A program made the translations under genes and the position numbers. DNA of 64,000 nt, taken from contig JAEMGR010000007.1 of the NCBI GenBank assembly GCA_016458225.1, forward strand, positions 186,001 to 250,000. Reading direction: 5' to 3'. This document shows, one piece after another, positions 1 to 8,251 of this stretch; position 1 is the first letter of the stretch; each line of letters opens with the position of its first letter. This DNA is from Myxococcaceae bacterium JPH2. GTDB lineage: Bacteria > Myxococcota > Myxococcia > Myxococcales > Myxococcaceae. Under the pieces are notes generated by a model, which searched no databases, was not told the origin of the DNA, and was given only the letters and a program-made list of their open reading frames with translations.

Positions 1-1677
1 CTGGACCTCGCCCTCCATGAGGCGCGAGACGGGGATGCCCGTCCACTTCGCCACGACCTCGGCGATGTCCTCCGCGTCCACCTCTTCCTTGAGGAACTTC
101 TGGTTCTTCTGCAGCTCGGCCAGCTTCTCGTTCTGGTTGCTCAGCTCCTTTTCGAGCTGCGGCGTGACGCCGAACTTCAGCTCCGCGGCGCGGTTCAGGT
201 CGCCCTGGCGCTCGGCGGCCGCCTGATCATTGCGCGCCTTCTCCAGCTTCTCCTTCGCCGTGCGGATGGCGCCGATGGCCTTCTTCTCCTCGGCCCAGTG
301 CGCCTTGAGCGAGTTGAACTTCTCGTTGAGGTTGGCCAGCTCCTTCTCGATCTGCCCCAGCCGCTCCTGCGAGTGCGGGTCGGTCTCCTTGCGCAGGCCC
401 TCCCGCTCAATCTCCAACTGGGTGATCTTCCGGCGGATGTCGTCGATCTCCGTGGGCATGGAGTCGATCTCAATGCGCAGTCGGCTGGAGGCCTCGTCGA
501 CCAGGTCGATGGCCTTGTCCGGCAGGAACCGGTCCGCGATGTAGCGGTGGCTCAGCGTGGCGGCGGCCACGAGCGCGCTGTCCTGGATGCGCACGCCGTG
601 GTGCACCTCGTAGCGCTCCTTGAGGCCGCGCAGGATGCTGATGGTGTCGTGCACGCTGGGCTCGCCCACGTACACGGGCTGGAAGCGGCGCTCGAGCGCG
701 GCGTCCTTCTCGATGTACTTGCGGTACTCGTCCAGTGTGGTGGCGCCGATGCAGTGCAGCTCGCCGCGCGCGAGCGCCGGCTTGAGCATGTTGCCGGCGT
801 CCATGGCGCCCTCGGCTTTGCCGGCGCCCACGAGCGTGTGCATCTCGTCGATGAAGAGGATGATCTCCCCGGCCGCGTCCGCCACTTCCTTCAGGACGGC
901 CTTGAGGCGCTCCTCGAACTCGCCGCGGAACTTCGCGCCCGCGACCATGGAGCCCAGGTCCAGGGTGATGAGGCGCTTGTTCTTCAGGCCCTCGGGGACG
1001 TCGCCATCCACGATGCGGCGCGCGAGCCCCTCGGCGATGGCCGTCTTGCCCACGCCCGGCTCACCGATGAGGACGGGGTTGTTCTTGGTGCGCCGACTGA
1101 GGACCTGGATGCAGCGGCGGATCTCCTCGTCGCGGCCAATCACCGGATCCAACTTGCCGGCCCGCGCGGCCTCGGTCAGGTCGCGCCCGTACTTCTCCAG
1201 CGCCTGGTAGGTGGACTCCGCGTCCTGGCTGGTGACGCGCGCCGAGCCACGGACCTCCTTGAGGCCCGCCAGCACGCGGTCCCGCGTCACGCCCGAGGAC
1301 TTCATCACCTCGCCGGTGGGGCCCTTGTCGCTGGTGAGCGCGAGGAGCAGGTGCTCGGAGGAGACGAACTCGTCCTTCAGCGACTTGGCCTCGTCCTCGG
1401 CCTTGTCGAAGGTCTTCATCAGGCGCTGGCTGAGCGTGGCGCCCTCGCCGCCCTGGAGTTTCGGCAGCTTGCCCAAAGCCTCGCCCAGCCGGGCCGCGAA
1501 CAGCTTCACGTCCGCGCCAATCTTGCGCAGCAGCGGCTCGACGATTCCGTCCTTCTGGCTGAGCAGCGCGGTGGCCAGATGCTCGGGCTCGTAGGTCGGG
1601 TTGTCCGCTCGCCGCGCGAGGGCCTGACCTTCCTGGATCGCCTCCTGCGCCTTTACCGTGTATTTGTCGAGTCGCAT
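1..1677 (-). CDS. clpB: ClpB disaggregase, N-terminal 559 residues (truncated by window edge)
   Basis: ClpB is the hexameric AAA+ disaggregase that works with the DnaK system to extract polypeptides from aggregates in the cytoplasm. Only the first 559 residues lie in the window; the gene runs off the left edge after SRLMEGE, at the entry to the second ATPase domain. Visible in order: a double Clp N-domain (about 1-145), NBD1 with Walker A GEPGVGKT near residue 205 and Walker B ILFIDE near 275, and the middle coiled coil (about 410-525) that distinguishes ClpB from ClpA/ClpC. The start [13 protein letters not shown] matches the usual family N-terminus, so the ATG at 1677 is firm. Only a weak GAAG precedes it, and a TACGTT hexamer lies 6 bp upstream. 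It is divergent from the unknown gene at 1781. Confidence 0.97.
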   Translation of the reverse strand, partial: MRLDKYTVKAQEAIQEGQALARRADNPTYEPEHLATALLSQKDGIVEPLLRKIGADVKLFAARLGEALGKLPKLQGGEGATLSQRLMKTFDKAEDEAKSLKDEFVSSEHLLLALTSDKGPTGEVMKSSGVTRDRVLAGLKEVRGSARVTSQDAESTYQALEKYGRDLTEAARAGKLDPVIGRDEEIRRCIQVLSRRTKNNPVLIGEPGVGKTAIAEGLARRIVDGDVPEGLKNKRLITLDLGSMVAGAKFRGEFEERLKAVLKEVADAAGEIILFIDEMHTLVGAGKAEGAMDAGNMLKPALARGELHCIGATTLDEYRKYIEKDAALERRFQPVYVGEPSVHDTISILRGLKERYEVHHGVRIQDSALVAAATLSHRYIADRFLPDKAIDLVDEASSRLRIEIDSMPTEIDDIRRKITQLEIEREGLRKETDPHSQERLGQIEKELANLNEKFNSLKAHWAEEKKAIGAIRTAKEKLEKARNDQAAAERQGDLNRAAELKFGVTPQLEKELSNQNEKLAELQKNQKFLKEEVDAEDIAEVVAKWTGIPVSRLMEGEVQ

Positions 1678-1780
1678 GGCTTCAACGTAAGGGCAGGCCC
1701 CCCCTTGGCAAGCCAGCGCTGGATGCTCGCCCTGCGATTTTCGCGGAATACTTTGAGCCGCTGGGACCGGCCGGATTTTC

Positions 1781-2443
1781 TTGGTGACGGAGTTGCCAGC
1801 GACGGAGTCATCGGTTATAGGCGGCGCCCAACCCCCGGGGGGCTTTCTGGACGCGCACGGCGGCTATCTCGTTCGACTCGACAGTTTCTCCGGGCTGGAG
1901 GTGCTCCGGCTGGCCCGTGAGGCGCTGACGCTCGACAGCGCGGAAGGCGCGACGGCCCTGCGGGTGACGGTGAATCGGCGCCGCAAGGTGGTTCGCCTGG
2001 CTTTCGTGGCCCCCTTCACGGCGGGTCGGCAGGGGGCGCACTGGTACGCGGCGCACCACGCCCTGGCTCGGCTGCTGTCTCGGGCGGCCAACGCGACGGT
2101 GCACGCCTACGCCTACGTCTACGACGCGGACGAGGGCGAAGAGGTCATCGCGTACGGCAACGGCCGGAGGGTGGGCGGCGAGCGGGTGGTGTACGAGGAC
2201 GCCGAGCTGCCGTGCCCGCTGGACGAGCTGGACGATGCGACCTTCGAGCGATTGCAGTCCCGCTGGCCGCTGGGGCACCTGGCGTACGTGTTCGGCCTGA
2301 CGCGCGAGGAGCTGGTGCGGATGCCCCGCGCCATGCCGGCGCACGTGCTGATGCTGGATGCGGCGGACAGCAGCTCGGAGGCGGCCCTGGCGACGCTCCT
2401 GCCCGAGCCGCAGGCCCCGCGCGCGGGACCGGACGCGGGCTGA
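1781..2443 (+). CDS. Unknown protein, about 220 residues
   Basis: I do not recognise a family. The product is soluble-looking, with no signal peptide or membrane segment. The middle is rich in Arg/Ala ([10 protein letters not shown] near residue 65) and the second half is acidic. The tail is Pro/Ala-rich and probably disordered. Codon use has the strong third-position G/C bias of its neighbours, which supports a real gene. The start is uncertain: TTG at 1781 or GTG at 1784 give the longest reading, but neither has a Shine-Dalgarno, and a start some 20 codons later near the conserved-looking [12 protein letters not shown] is possible. It is divergent from clpB and convergent with the membrane-protein operon ending at 2450. 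Confidence 0.6.
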   Translation: MVTELPATESSVIGGAQPPGGFLDAHGGYLVRLDSFSGLEVLRLAREALTLDSAEGATALRVTVNRRRKVVRLAFVAPFTAGRQGAHWYAAHHALARLLSRAANATVHAYAYVYDADEGEEVIAYGNGRRVGGERVVYEDAELPCPLDELDDATFERLQSRWPLGHLAYVFGLTREELVRMPRAMPAHVLMLDAADSSSEAALATLLPEPQAPRAGPDAG

Positions 2444-2449
2444 AGCGCG

Positions 2450-3097
2450 CTACTCGGCGGGGCCGTCCTGCGCGGTGATGACGTCGCGCACGCTCTGGCT
2501 TCGGAAGTACTGCCCGATGAGCGCGAAGGTGCCCGCCACCAGCGCCGTCTGGAGGATGGAGCCAAAAGCCATCAACGTGGGCATCATCTGCTTCATCTGA
2601 TCCGCGGCGAGCGGATCCTGGAACTCAGGCATCTTGCCCAGGCTCTCCGCCATGACGGCGCCCATGCGCCGGGCCACGACGGTCCATTGGGCTCCGTCGA
2701 TGGTTCGCAGGACGGCCGCCGTGAGGGCCGCGCCCCCGAGCATCCGACGCATGCCTTCCCGGGGCAGGCCCGCGGGCCGCAGCATGCGCCCCGAGGCCAC
2801 GAAGGCGACCATGCAGGACATGCCCAGCACGCTGAGCACCACCAGGCGCGGCTCGCGCATGGGCTCGAGGACGGAGAACTGCGCCTCGACCAGGCGCTCG
2901 GCGATGACGGGGTCACCGCCCAGGAGCGTGGCGCGGCGGGGCTCCAGGCTGGCTTCTCGGTACTTGGAGAAGTCGGAGAGCCCGTAGGCCTCCATTCCGG
3001 CGAGCATGCCGGACAGGATGGAGAGCACCAGACAGACCGTCGCCGCGATGCGGACGCGGCGGGGCAGGCCCTCGGGGCCGGAAGCCGGGGACGTCAC
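2450..3097 (-). CDS. Unknown integral membrane protein, 215 residues
   Basis: No family recognised. Hydrophobic segments are at about residues 18-38, 84-101, 116-128 (weak) and 172-192, so it is a three- or four-pass inner-membrane protein. The loop between the first two segments (about 40-80) is polar and may face the periplasm. Its ATG overlaps the stop of the DUF1844 gene by four bases (ATGA), which implies translational coupling as the third gene of a small operon starting at 3656. Its 3' end lies 7 bp from the convergent gene ending at 2443, with no terminator hairpin visible between them. Confidence 0.7.
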   Translation of the reverse strand: MTSPASGPEGLPRRVRIAATVCLVLSILSGMLAGMEAYGLSDFSKYREASLEPRRATLLGGDPVIAERLVEAQFSVLEPMREPRLVVLSVLGMSCMVAFVASGRMLRPAGLPREGMRRMLGGAALTAAVLRTIDGAQWTVVARRMGAVMAESLGKMPEFQDPLAADQMKQMMPTLMAFGSILQTALVAGTFALIGQYFRSQSVRDVITAQDGPAE

Positions 3098-3405
3098 TTC
3101 TGGGTCGCCTCCACGTAGCGCATGCGCAGGTCGGTGAGGAGGCCGTCGAGCAGCTTCTCCTCATCGGCGGTGAGGTTGCCCCGGGTCTTCAGCCGGAGCA
3201 TGGACAACAGGTCCAGGTTTTGCCGAGCCAGCGGCAGGTCTCGCGCCTGCTGGCCCGTTTCAGGATGGGGCGCGTCGCCCAGGTGGATGAGCACGGCGGT
3301 GCCCAGCCCCACGATGAAGGTGGTGAACGACAACGGCTCTTCGCTCGCGGAGCGGGACTCTCCCTTCATCACGAAGGTCTCGCCGCGCTTATCCCCGGAA
3401 CTCAT
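3094..3405 (-). CDS. DUF1844 family protein, 103 residues
   Basis: Small protein with the DUF1844 pattern: a short hydrophobic stretch (SFTTFIVGLGTAVLIHLGD, about residues 26-44), then a helical part with DLPLARQNLDLLSML and LTADEEKLLDGLLTDLRM, which are hallmarks of that family. Function is unknown. The hydrophobic stretch could be a single membrane-associated helix. A longer reading in the same frame is possible upstream, but the ATG at 3405 is favoured because it overlaps the stop of the upstream acidic-protein gene as ATGA and gives the usual family length. It is coupled in the same way to the downstream membrane-protein gene. Confidence 0.82.
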   Translation of the reverse strand: MSSGDKRGETFVMKGESRSASEEPLSFTTFIVGLGTAVLIHLGDAPHPETGQQARDLPLARQNLDLLSMLRLKTRGNLTADEEKLLDGLLTDLRMRYVEATQK

Positions 3406-3656
3406 TCGGCCGCCGTGTCCTCGGCGTCGTCCGAGCCCTCGTCGTCGGACTCGTCGTCGTCCAGCTCGTCCTCGTCCTCGTCGTCGTACATGTCGAGGTC
3501 CTCGTCCATCCGAGTCTCCACCGGGACCGCCTTGTCGGCGACGTCCGGCAAGCCCTTGATGTGGCTCTCGTACGCCTTCTCGTTGAGCTGGCCGCCGCGC
3601 AGGTACCGGTCCGCGGTGCGCTTGTCGAGGTGCTTCGGGTCCACGTTGTCCGCCAT
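3402..3656 (-). CDS. Small acidic unknown protein, 84 residues
   Basis: The N-terminal half (1-50) is mixed charge and could fold (KHLDKRTADRYLRGGQ). The C-terminal 34 residues are almost entirely Asp/Glu with Ser/Ala, so that half is a disordered polyacidic tail. No family recognised. The start ATG at 3656 is preceded by GAGGA about 8 bases upstream, and a TTGACA promoter lies about 40 bp further out. It is first gene of an ATGA-coupled operon with the DUF1844 protein and the membrane protein. The acidic tail could bind a basic partner or metal ions, but that is speculation. Confidence 0.72.
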   Translation of the reverse strand: MADNVDPKHLDKRTADRYLRGGQLNEKAYESHIKGLPDVADKAVPVETRMDEDLDMYDDEDEDELDDDESDDEGSDDAEDTAAE

Positions 3657-3694
3657 GATTCAAATCCTCGGAATTGCTTGGAAAACAGCGCGCC

Positions 3695-3722
3695 ACCTTA
3701 TAGCAGGGAGGGCGCCTGTCAA
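3695..3722 (-). promoter_or_regulatory. Sigma-70-type promoter for the acidic protein/DUF1844 operon
   Basis: On the minus strand TTGACA (3717-3722) is followed after 16 bp by TAAGGT (3695-3700), with an overlapping TATAAG at 14 bp spacing. The expected start site leaves a leader of about 30 bases before the ATG at 3656. Pattern match only. Confidence 0.5.
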
Positions 3723-3748
3723 CGCCGCCATACCATTCCTCGGACCCG

Positions 3749-4396
3749 ATGAACGCCGCATTCCGTCCTTCGCTTCCCCGTGGCCCCTACCTGCTGTGCG
3801 ACGACACCCTCCTGTCCGAGGTGCCGCTGGCCGAGAAGGCCGCTCGCCTCCTGGCTGGGGGAGCCCGCATCCTGCAGCTGCGGATGAAGCGCACCTCGAT
3901 GCGCGAGGCGCTCGGGGCGGCCCGGGAGGTGGTGGCCCGGTGCCGCGCCGCGGGGGCGCTGTGCCTCGTGAATGACCGGGTGGACCTGGCGCTGCTCTCG
4001 GGCGCGGATGGGGTGCACGTTGGAGACGAGGACCTGCCTCCGGAGGCCGCGCGCGAGCTGCTGGGGCCGGGCCGGTTGGTGGGCGTCACGGTGCGAGGCG
4101 TGGAGGGGGCGCGGGCTGCTCGGGAGGCCGGGGCCGACTACGTGGGGTTGGGGCCCGTCTTCGGGACCACGACCAAGCAGGTCGCGGCCCCGGTGCTGGG
4201 GCTGGAGGCGTTCGCCCAGGTGGTGCGCGCCTGCCCGCTGCCGGTGGTGGGCATTGGCGGTGTGAGGCTGGAGAACATTGGCCGGGTGGCGGCGGCGGGC
4301 GCTCACGCGGCGGCGGTGGCGTCGGATGCGCTGCTCGCCGGGGACATCGCCGAGCGGGTCCGCCGGTTGGCGGCCGCGTTTGACAGGGGCGCATAG
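3749..4396 (+). CDS. thiE: Thiamine-phosphate synthase
   Basis: ThiE joins HMP-pyrophosphate and the thiazole phosphate to give thiamine monophosphate. The 215-residue length is normal for this TIM-barrel family. Visible motifs: LQLRMK near residue 42 (beta-2), CLVNDRVDLAL near 71-81 with the conserved ND, GVHVGDEDLP (about 87-96), the GPVFGTTTK loop near 136 that binds the thiazole-phosphate side, and GIGGV near 168 for phosphate. The ATG at 3749 gives a natural length. A hydrolase gene and a thiD-like gene follow on the same strand, so this is probably a short thiamine-related operon. Confidence 0.93.
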   Translation: MNAAFRPSLPRGPYLLCDDTLLSEVPLAEKAARLLAGGARILQLRMKRTSMREALGAAREVVARCRAAGALCLVNDRVDLALLSGADGVHVGDEDLPPEAARELLGPGRLVGVTVRGVEGARAAREAGADYVGLGPVFGTTTKQVAAPVLGLEAFAQVVRACPLPVVGIGGVRLENIGRVAAAGAHAAAVASDALLAGDIAERVRRLAAAFDRGA

Positions 4397-4427
4397 GGGG
4401 CTACCCTCGCCGGCCGGTCACCCCCTC

Positions 4428-5192
4428 ATGAACCATCCTCCGCGTCACCATGGCCAGGCCCCGCGTCGTCCCAACATTGGAATCACGCCGGACTTCGTCC
4501 AGCCGGCTGACTCCGCCTTCCCGCGCTATGAGCTGAAGGTGCCCTACGCGGACGCCGTGCTGCGCGCGGGGGGCCTGCCCTTCGTGTTGCCGTACTCGGA
4601 TGATCCGAGCTGCGTGGAGGCCTATCTCGACCGCGTGTCGGGGTTGCTCGTCACGGGCGGCGCGTTCGACATCCCTCCCGAGGCGTATGGCGAGAAGGTG
4701 CGCGAGGGCATGGGGCAGGTGAAGGAGGGGCGCACCGCCTTCGAGACCCAGCTCATGCGCGGCGCGCTGAAGCGCAACATGCCCGTGCTGGGCATCTGCG
4801 GCGGCATGCAGCTCTTGAACGTGGTGCTGGGCGGCACGCTCTTCCAGGACATTGGCCGAGAGGTGCCTGGCGCGCGCGAGCACGAGCAGAAGCACGACCG
4901 CACCCAGCCGCAGCACCCGGTGGAGGTGCGCAGCGGCACGCTGCTCGCGGAGGCGGTGGGGCACGGCCAGCTCATGGTGAACTCGACGCACCATCAGGCC
5001 GTGGCTCGGACGGGCGCGGACGTGACGGTGTCCGCGGTGGCGCCGGACGGCGTGGTGGAGGCCATCGAGTCCACCGCCACCGGCTTCGCGCTGGGCGTGC
5101 AGTGGCACCCGGAGATGATGCTGGGGACCATCCCCGTGCAGCTCGGTGTCTACAAGCTCTTCATCCAGCGGGCGCGTGAGCATCGGCGGTGA
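4428..5192 (+). CDS. Class I glutamine amidotransferase-like hydrolase (peptidase C26, PuuD type)
   Basis: Family members cleave gamma-glutamyl amide bonds; PuuD hydrolyses gamma-glutamyl-GABA in putrescine breakdown. The 254-residue product has the full class I amidotransferase layout: nucleophile elbow GICGGMQLLN with Cys124, the C26 signature EHEQKHDRTQPQHPVEV around 155-170, STHHQAV near 190, and the His/Glu pair of the triad in GVQWHPEMM near residue 226. The ATG at 4428 is chosen over an upstream in-frame start inside thiE because the fold begins at NIGITPDF a few residues later. It is coupled to the thiD-like gene by a GTGA overlap. Sitting between two thiamine genes, it may act on a thiamine-related amide, but the substrate cannot be told from sequence. 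Confidence 0.85.
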   Translation: MNHPPRHHGQAPRRPNIGITPDFVQPADSAFPRYELKVPYADAVLRAGGLPFVLPYSDDPSCVEAYLDRVSGLLVTGGAFDIPPEAYGEKVREGMGQVKEGRTAFETQLMRGALKRNMPVLGICGGMQLLNVVLGGTLFQDIGREVPGAREHEQKHDRTQPQHPVEVRSGTLLAEAVGHGQLMVNSTHHQAVARTGADVTVSAVAPDGVVEAIESTATGFALGVQWHPEMMLGTIPVQLGVYKLFIQRAREHRR

Positions 5193-5929
5193 AGGCGCGG
5201 GTGTTGTTGCTCGCGGGCCATGAGCCCACGGGCCGGGCCGGGCTCCTGGCGGACCTGTCCGCGGCGCGTGCTCGTGGCGCGGAGGCGGTCGCGATTCCCA
5301 CCGGGCAGACGGCGCAGGGCGCTCGGACATTCGGGACGTTTCCTTCGCCCGCGCGCGTGCTCGCCGCGCAGGTGGCCGCCGCGCGCGAGCTGGGGCCGCT
5401 GCACGCGGTGAAGCTCGGCATGGTGGTGGGGCCCGCGCAGCTTCGGTCGCTGCGCTCCGTGCTCGCGGACCTGGATGCGTGGTGGGTCGTGGATCCGGTC
5501 GTGCGCACGTCGCGAGGACAGGTGCTCTCGCGCCTCTCCGCGCGTGACTACCTGGGGCTCGCCGGTCCTCGCGTGGTGCTGACGCCCAACCTGGACGAGG
5601 CCGCGTGGCTGCTCCGCCGGCCCGTGCCGAGCACCGTGGCCGAGGCGTCGGATGCGGCCGTGGCCCTGCGGCGGTTCGGCTTTGGCGCGGTGCTGGTGAA
5701 GGGCGGACACCTGCCGCGAGGGCAGGGCGTGGCGGATGTGCTCGCCCTGGAGGACCGTGCGCGTGTGCTGGTGGGCCGCAGATTGGAGCGCCCCGCGGAA
5801 CGTCGGGGCACGGGGTGCCGGTTGGCCTCGGCGCTCGCCGCGGAGCTGGGACGAGGCCGTCCGTTGACGATGGCCGTGCGCCTGGCGCGCGCGCATGTGG
5901 CGCGCTACCTGCGCACGGGCCAGGACTGA
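5189..5929 (+). CDS. thiD: Hydroxymethylpyrimidine/phosphomethylpyrimidine kinase-like protein
   Basis: ThiD phosphorylates HMP and HMP-phosphate for thiamine synthesis. The 246-residue protein has the ribokinase-fold features of ThiD: a glycine-bearing start (LLAGHEPTGRAGLLADL), VKLGMV near 72, VVDPVV near 94, LTPNLDEAAWL near 130, VLVKGGH near 169 and the anion-hole motif RRGTGCRLASALAAEL near 208, where the Gly-Thr-Gly-Cys is kept. The opening differs from the usual AGSDPSGGAG (HEPTGRAG), so substrate specificity may have drifted. GTG start overlaps the previous stop. It ends 10 bp from the convergent dnaB with no terminator between. Confidence 0.82.
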   Translation: MKARVLLLAGHEPTGRAGLLADLSAARARGAEAVAIPTGQTAQGARTFGTFPSPARVLAAQVAAARELGPLHAVKLGMVVGPAQLRSLRSVLADLDAWWVVDPVVRTSRGQVLSRLSARDYLGLAGPRVVLTPNLDEAAWLLRRPVPSTVAEASDAAVALRRFGFGAVLVKGGHLPRGQGVADVLALEDRARVLVGRRLERPAERRGTGCRLASALAAELGRGRPLTMAVRLARAHVARYLRTGQD

Positions 5930-5938
5930 GGCTGCGGC

Positions 5939-7342
5939 CTACTCGCCGCGGCTGCGGCTCTCGAAGCGCGTGTACTCGGAGAGGAACACCATCTCCACGG
6001 AGCCGATGGGGCCGTTACGCTGCTTGGCGACGATGAGTTCCACGGGGATGACGGTGCTGGAGGCTCCACCTCCGCCCCCGCCTCCTCCTCCGCCACCACC
6101 CCCACCGCCGCCTCCCTCGCCACCCTCGTCCGTCTCTTCGCGGTGGATGAACATCACCACGTCGGCGTCCTGCTCGATGGAGCCTGACTCACGGAGGTCG
6201 GACAGCATGGGCTTGCCGCCCTTGCGCTCTTCCACCTTACGGTTGAGCTGACTGAGGGCGATGATGGGCACGGAGAGTTCCTTGGCGAGCTGCTTGAGCG
6301 CGCGGGAAATCTCCGCGACTTCCAACTGGCGGCTCTCCACCTTGCCCTTCTGGTGCATCAGCTGGAGGTAGTCGATGACGAGCAGCGACAGGCGCGGATC
6401 CTTCTGCTTCACACGCCGCGCCTTGGCGCGCAGGTCGAACGGGGACAGACCGCCAGAGTCGTCGATGTAGATGGGCGCGTTGTAGAGCGCGCCCGCCATC
6501 TCCTGGAACTTCTCCTCGTCATGCGGGCTCAGCCGGCCGCCACGCAGCTTCTTCATGTCCACGCGCGCGGTGGACGCGAGCAGACGCATGAGGAGCTGAT
6601 CCGCGGGCATTTCCAGGCTGAAGATGCCAACGGCCTTGTTCTCCTTCATGGCCGCGTGCACCGCGATGTTCATGGCGAAGGACGTCTTGCCCACGCCGGG
6701 ACGCGCCGCGAGGATGATGAGCTCACCGGCGTGCAGACCGGTCAACTGCATGTCCAGGTCGATGTAGCCGGTGGACAGGCCCGTCACGCCCGTGGACGCG
6801 GCCTTCATCTTGTCGAGCAGATCGAGCGTCTGCTCCATCAGCTCGCTGACCGGGCGCAGGTCGCCCTCGCGCTTCTTCTCCGCGAGGAGGAACACCTTGC
6901 GCTCGGCCTCGTCGAGCAGCACCTCCAGCTCGCCCGTCTCAGTGCTGGCGAGTTCCTGGATCTCTCGCCCCACGTTGGCCAGGCGGCGACGGATGGCCTG
7001 GTCCTTGACGATGTTGGCGTACTGGACGGCGTTGGAGGCCAGGGGAACCACCTGGTCCAACCCCATCAAGTAGGCGGGGCCGCCCACCGACACGAGCTGC
7101 CCGAGGATCTTGAGTTCCTCGGCCAGCGTCAGGTGGTCGACCTGCTTCTGCTGGCCGTCCAGCTTCATCATCGCCGCGAAAATCTGCGCGTGCGCCGGAC
7201 TGGAGAAGTCGTCCGCGTGGACGACCTCCGCCACCGGGGCGATGAGTCCGTTGTCCGCCAGCACGGCCCCGAGGACCGCGCGCTCCGCCGCGAGATCCTC
7301 GTGGACCCGCCGTCCTTCTCTGCCGTCCATGATGTTCTGCAT
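5939..7342 (-). CDS. dnaB: Replicative DNA helicase DnaB with an internal polyglycine tract
   Basis: DnaB is the hexameric 5'-3' helicase of the replication fork. The 467-residue protein has the N-terminal helical domain (about 15-115), linker, and RecA-like domain with Walker A ARPGVGKT near 214, LLVIDYLQLM (Walker B) near 325 and SQLNRKVEER near 368. After VMFIHREE, where the family normally has a short acidic/aromatic loop, there are 17 glycines (6065-6115, residues 410-426), flanked by DEGGE and ASS. The conserved AKQRNGP then resumes. All four Gly codons are used, so it is not a pure triplet run. In many bacteria dnaB directly follows rplI; here three genes intervene. The start MQNIMDGREG is reasonable, and a start at MDGREG is also possible. 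Confidence 0.97.
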   Translation of the reverse strand: MQNIMDGREGRRVHEDLAAERAVLGAVLADNGLIAPVAEVVHADDFSSPAHAQIFAAMMKLDGQQKQVDHLTLAEELKILGQLVSVGGPAYLMGLDQVVPLASNAVQYANIVKDQAIRRRLANVGREIQELASTETGELEVLLDEAERKVFLLAEKKREGDLRPVSELMEQTLDLLDKMKAASTGVTGLSTGYIDLDMQLTGLHAGELIILAARPGVGKTSFAMNIAVHAAMKENKAVGIFSLEMPADQLLMRLLASTARVDMKKLRGGRLSPHDEEKFQEMAGALYNAPIYIDDSGGLSPFDLRAKARRVKQKDPRLSLLVIDYLQLMHQKGKVESRQLEVAEISRALKQLAKELSVPIIALSQLNRKVEERKGGKPMLSDLRESGSIEQDADVVMFIHREETDEGGEGGGGGGGGGGGGGGGGGASSTVIPVELIVAKQRNGPIGSVEMVFLSEYTRFESRSRGE

Positions 7343-7501
7343 GGCTACCCGCTTCCTCTACAGGCAGCGTCTGACACGGCCCCGGGCTCGTCTACTTTTC
7401 ATCCAACAGACCTGTAGCAGCGGGTCCGAATCGCACCGGACGTCGGGCTCCTGCCCACTCAGGGTCGGGTGTGCCGCGTCCCACCCAGCGAGCAAGCAGG
7501 C

Positions 7502-8251
7502 TCAGGTCTCCAGGCCCCAGCGGCGCAGGAACTCCTCCCGGTGGGTGCGGCTGAGGACCACGGTGGTTCCGTCGCGGAGCACGAGGATGCCGTCGCCATG
7601 CGTCCACGGCTCCAGGCGCGTCACGGCCTCCAGGTTGACGAGGTCACCTCGGTGCACGCGGATGAAGCGCGCGGGGTCCAGGCGCTCCTCCAGTGTGCGC
7701 AGGCTCTGGCGGACGAGGTGCTCGCCCTTGGCCGTGCGCACGCGGACGTACTTGTCATCCGCCGCGAGGTGCCAGACGTCGTCCACGCGCAGGGGCACCC
7801 AGCCTTCGCCCACCTTCACCACCAGCCGCTCCAACCGGGCGCTGGCGAGCAGGCCGCGCATCCGCTCCGGCTCGCGGCGCGTGCCACGCAGGAGCGCTTC
7901 CGCCTTGTCGAGCGCCTTGCGGAAGCGCCCTGGGTCATACGGCTTCAGCAGATAGTCCACCGCGTGCGCCTCGAAGGCCTGGAGCGCGAACGCATCGTGA
8001 GCGGTGGAGAAGATGATGGCGGGGCAGGCGTCGGGATCCAACGCGGCCAGCACCTCGAAGCCCGTGAGGCCTGGCATCTGCACGTCGAGCACGAGCAGGT
8101 CCGGCTGGAGCGAATCGACCTGCGCGAGCGCCTCGGGCCCATCTCTCGCCTCGCCCGCGAGCGCGAAGCGCTCATCTCCCGCGAGCAGGCGCTTCACCTT
8201 CGCGCGGGCAGGGTCCTCGTCGTCCACCACGAGCACGCGGAAGGGGGTCAT
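7502..8251 (-). CDS. LytTR-family response regulator
   Basis: Two-component response regulator of 249 residues: receiver domain (1-120) with acidic pocket VVDDED, phospho-acceptor Asp56 in LLVLDVQMPG and Lys in YLLKPYD, followed by a LytTR DNA-binding domain (about 150-249; AADDKYVRV and FIRVHRGDLVNL are typical). Family members bind direct repeats upstream of target genes. The ATG overlaps the stop of the LytS-type kinase as ATGA, so kinase and regulator are co-translated partners. The set sits in the same transcript as the membrane acyltransferase at 9377-10546, a likely target or regulated partner. A longer upstream reading in this frame is a shadow of the kinase gene. Confidence 0.94.
   Translation of the reverse strand: MTPFRVLVVDDEDPARAKVKRLLAGDERFALAGEARDGPEALAQVDSLQPDLLVLDVQMPGLTGFEVLAALDPDACPAIIFSTAHDAFALQAFEAHAVDYLLKPYDPGRFRKALDKAEALLRGTRREPERMRGLLASARLERLVVKVGEGWVPLRVDDVWHLAADDKYVRVRTAKGEHLVRQSLRTLEERLDPARFIRVHRGDLVNLEAVTRLEPWTHGDGILVLRDGTTVVLSRTHREEFLRRWGLET

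Noticed and set aside
298-1920. A 540-codon plus-strand open frame over clpB
   Set aside because: Antisense shadow of clpB, whose minus-strand reading is unmistakable; the shadow product has no recognisable fold.
3418-3500. Short CG/TC-rich repetitive DNA as a simple-sequence repeat locus
   Set aside because: It is the codon-level reflection of the Asp/Glu tail of the 84-residue protein, not a pure repeat.
5930-5938. A terminator between the convergent thiD-like gene and dnaB
   Set aside because: Only 9 bp separate the stops and no hairpin is present.
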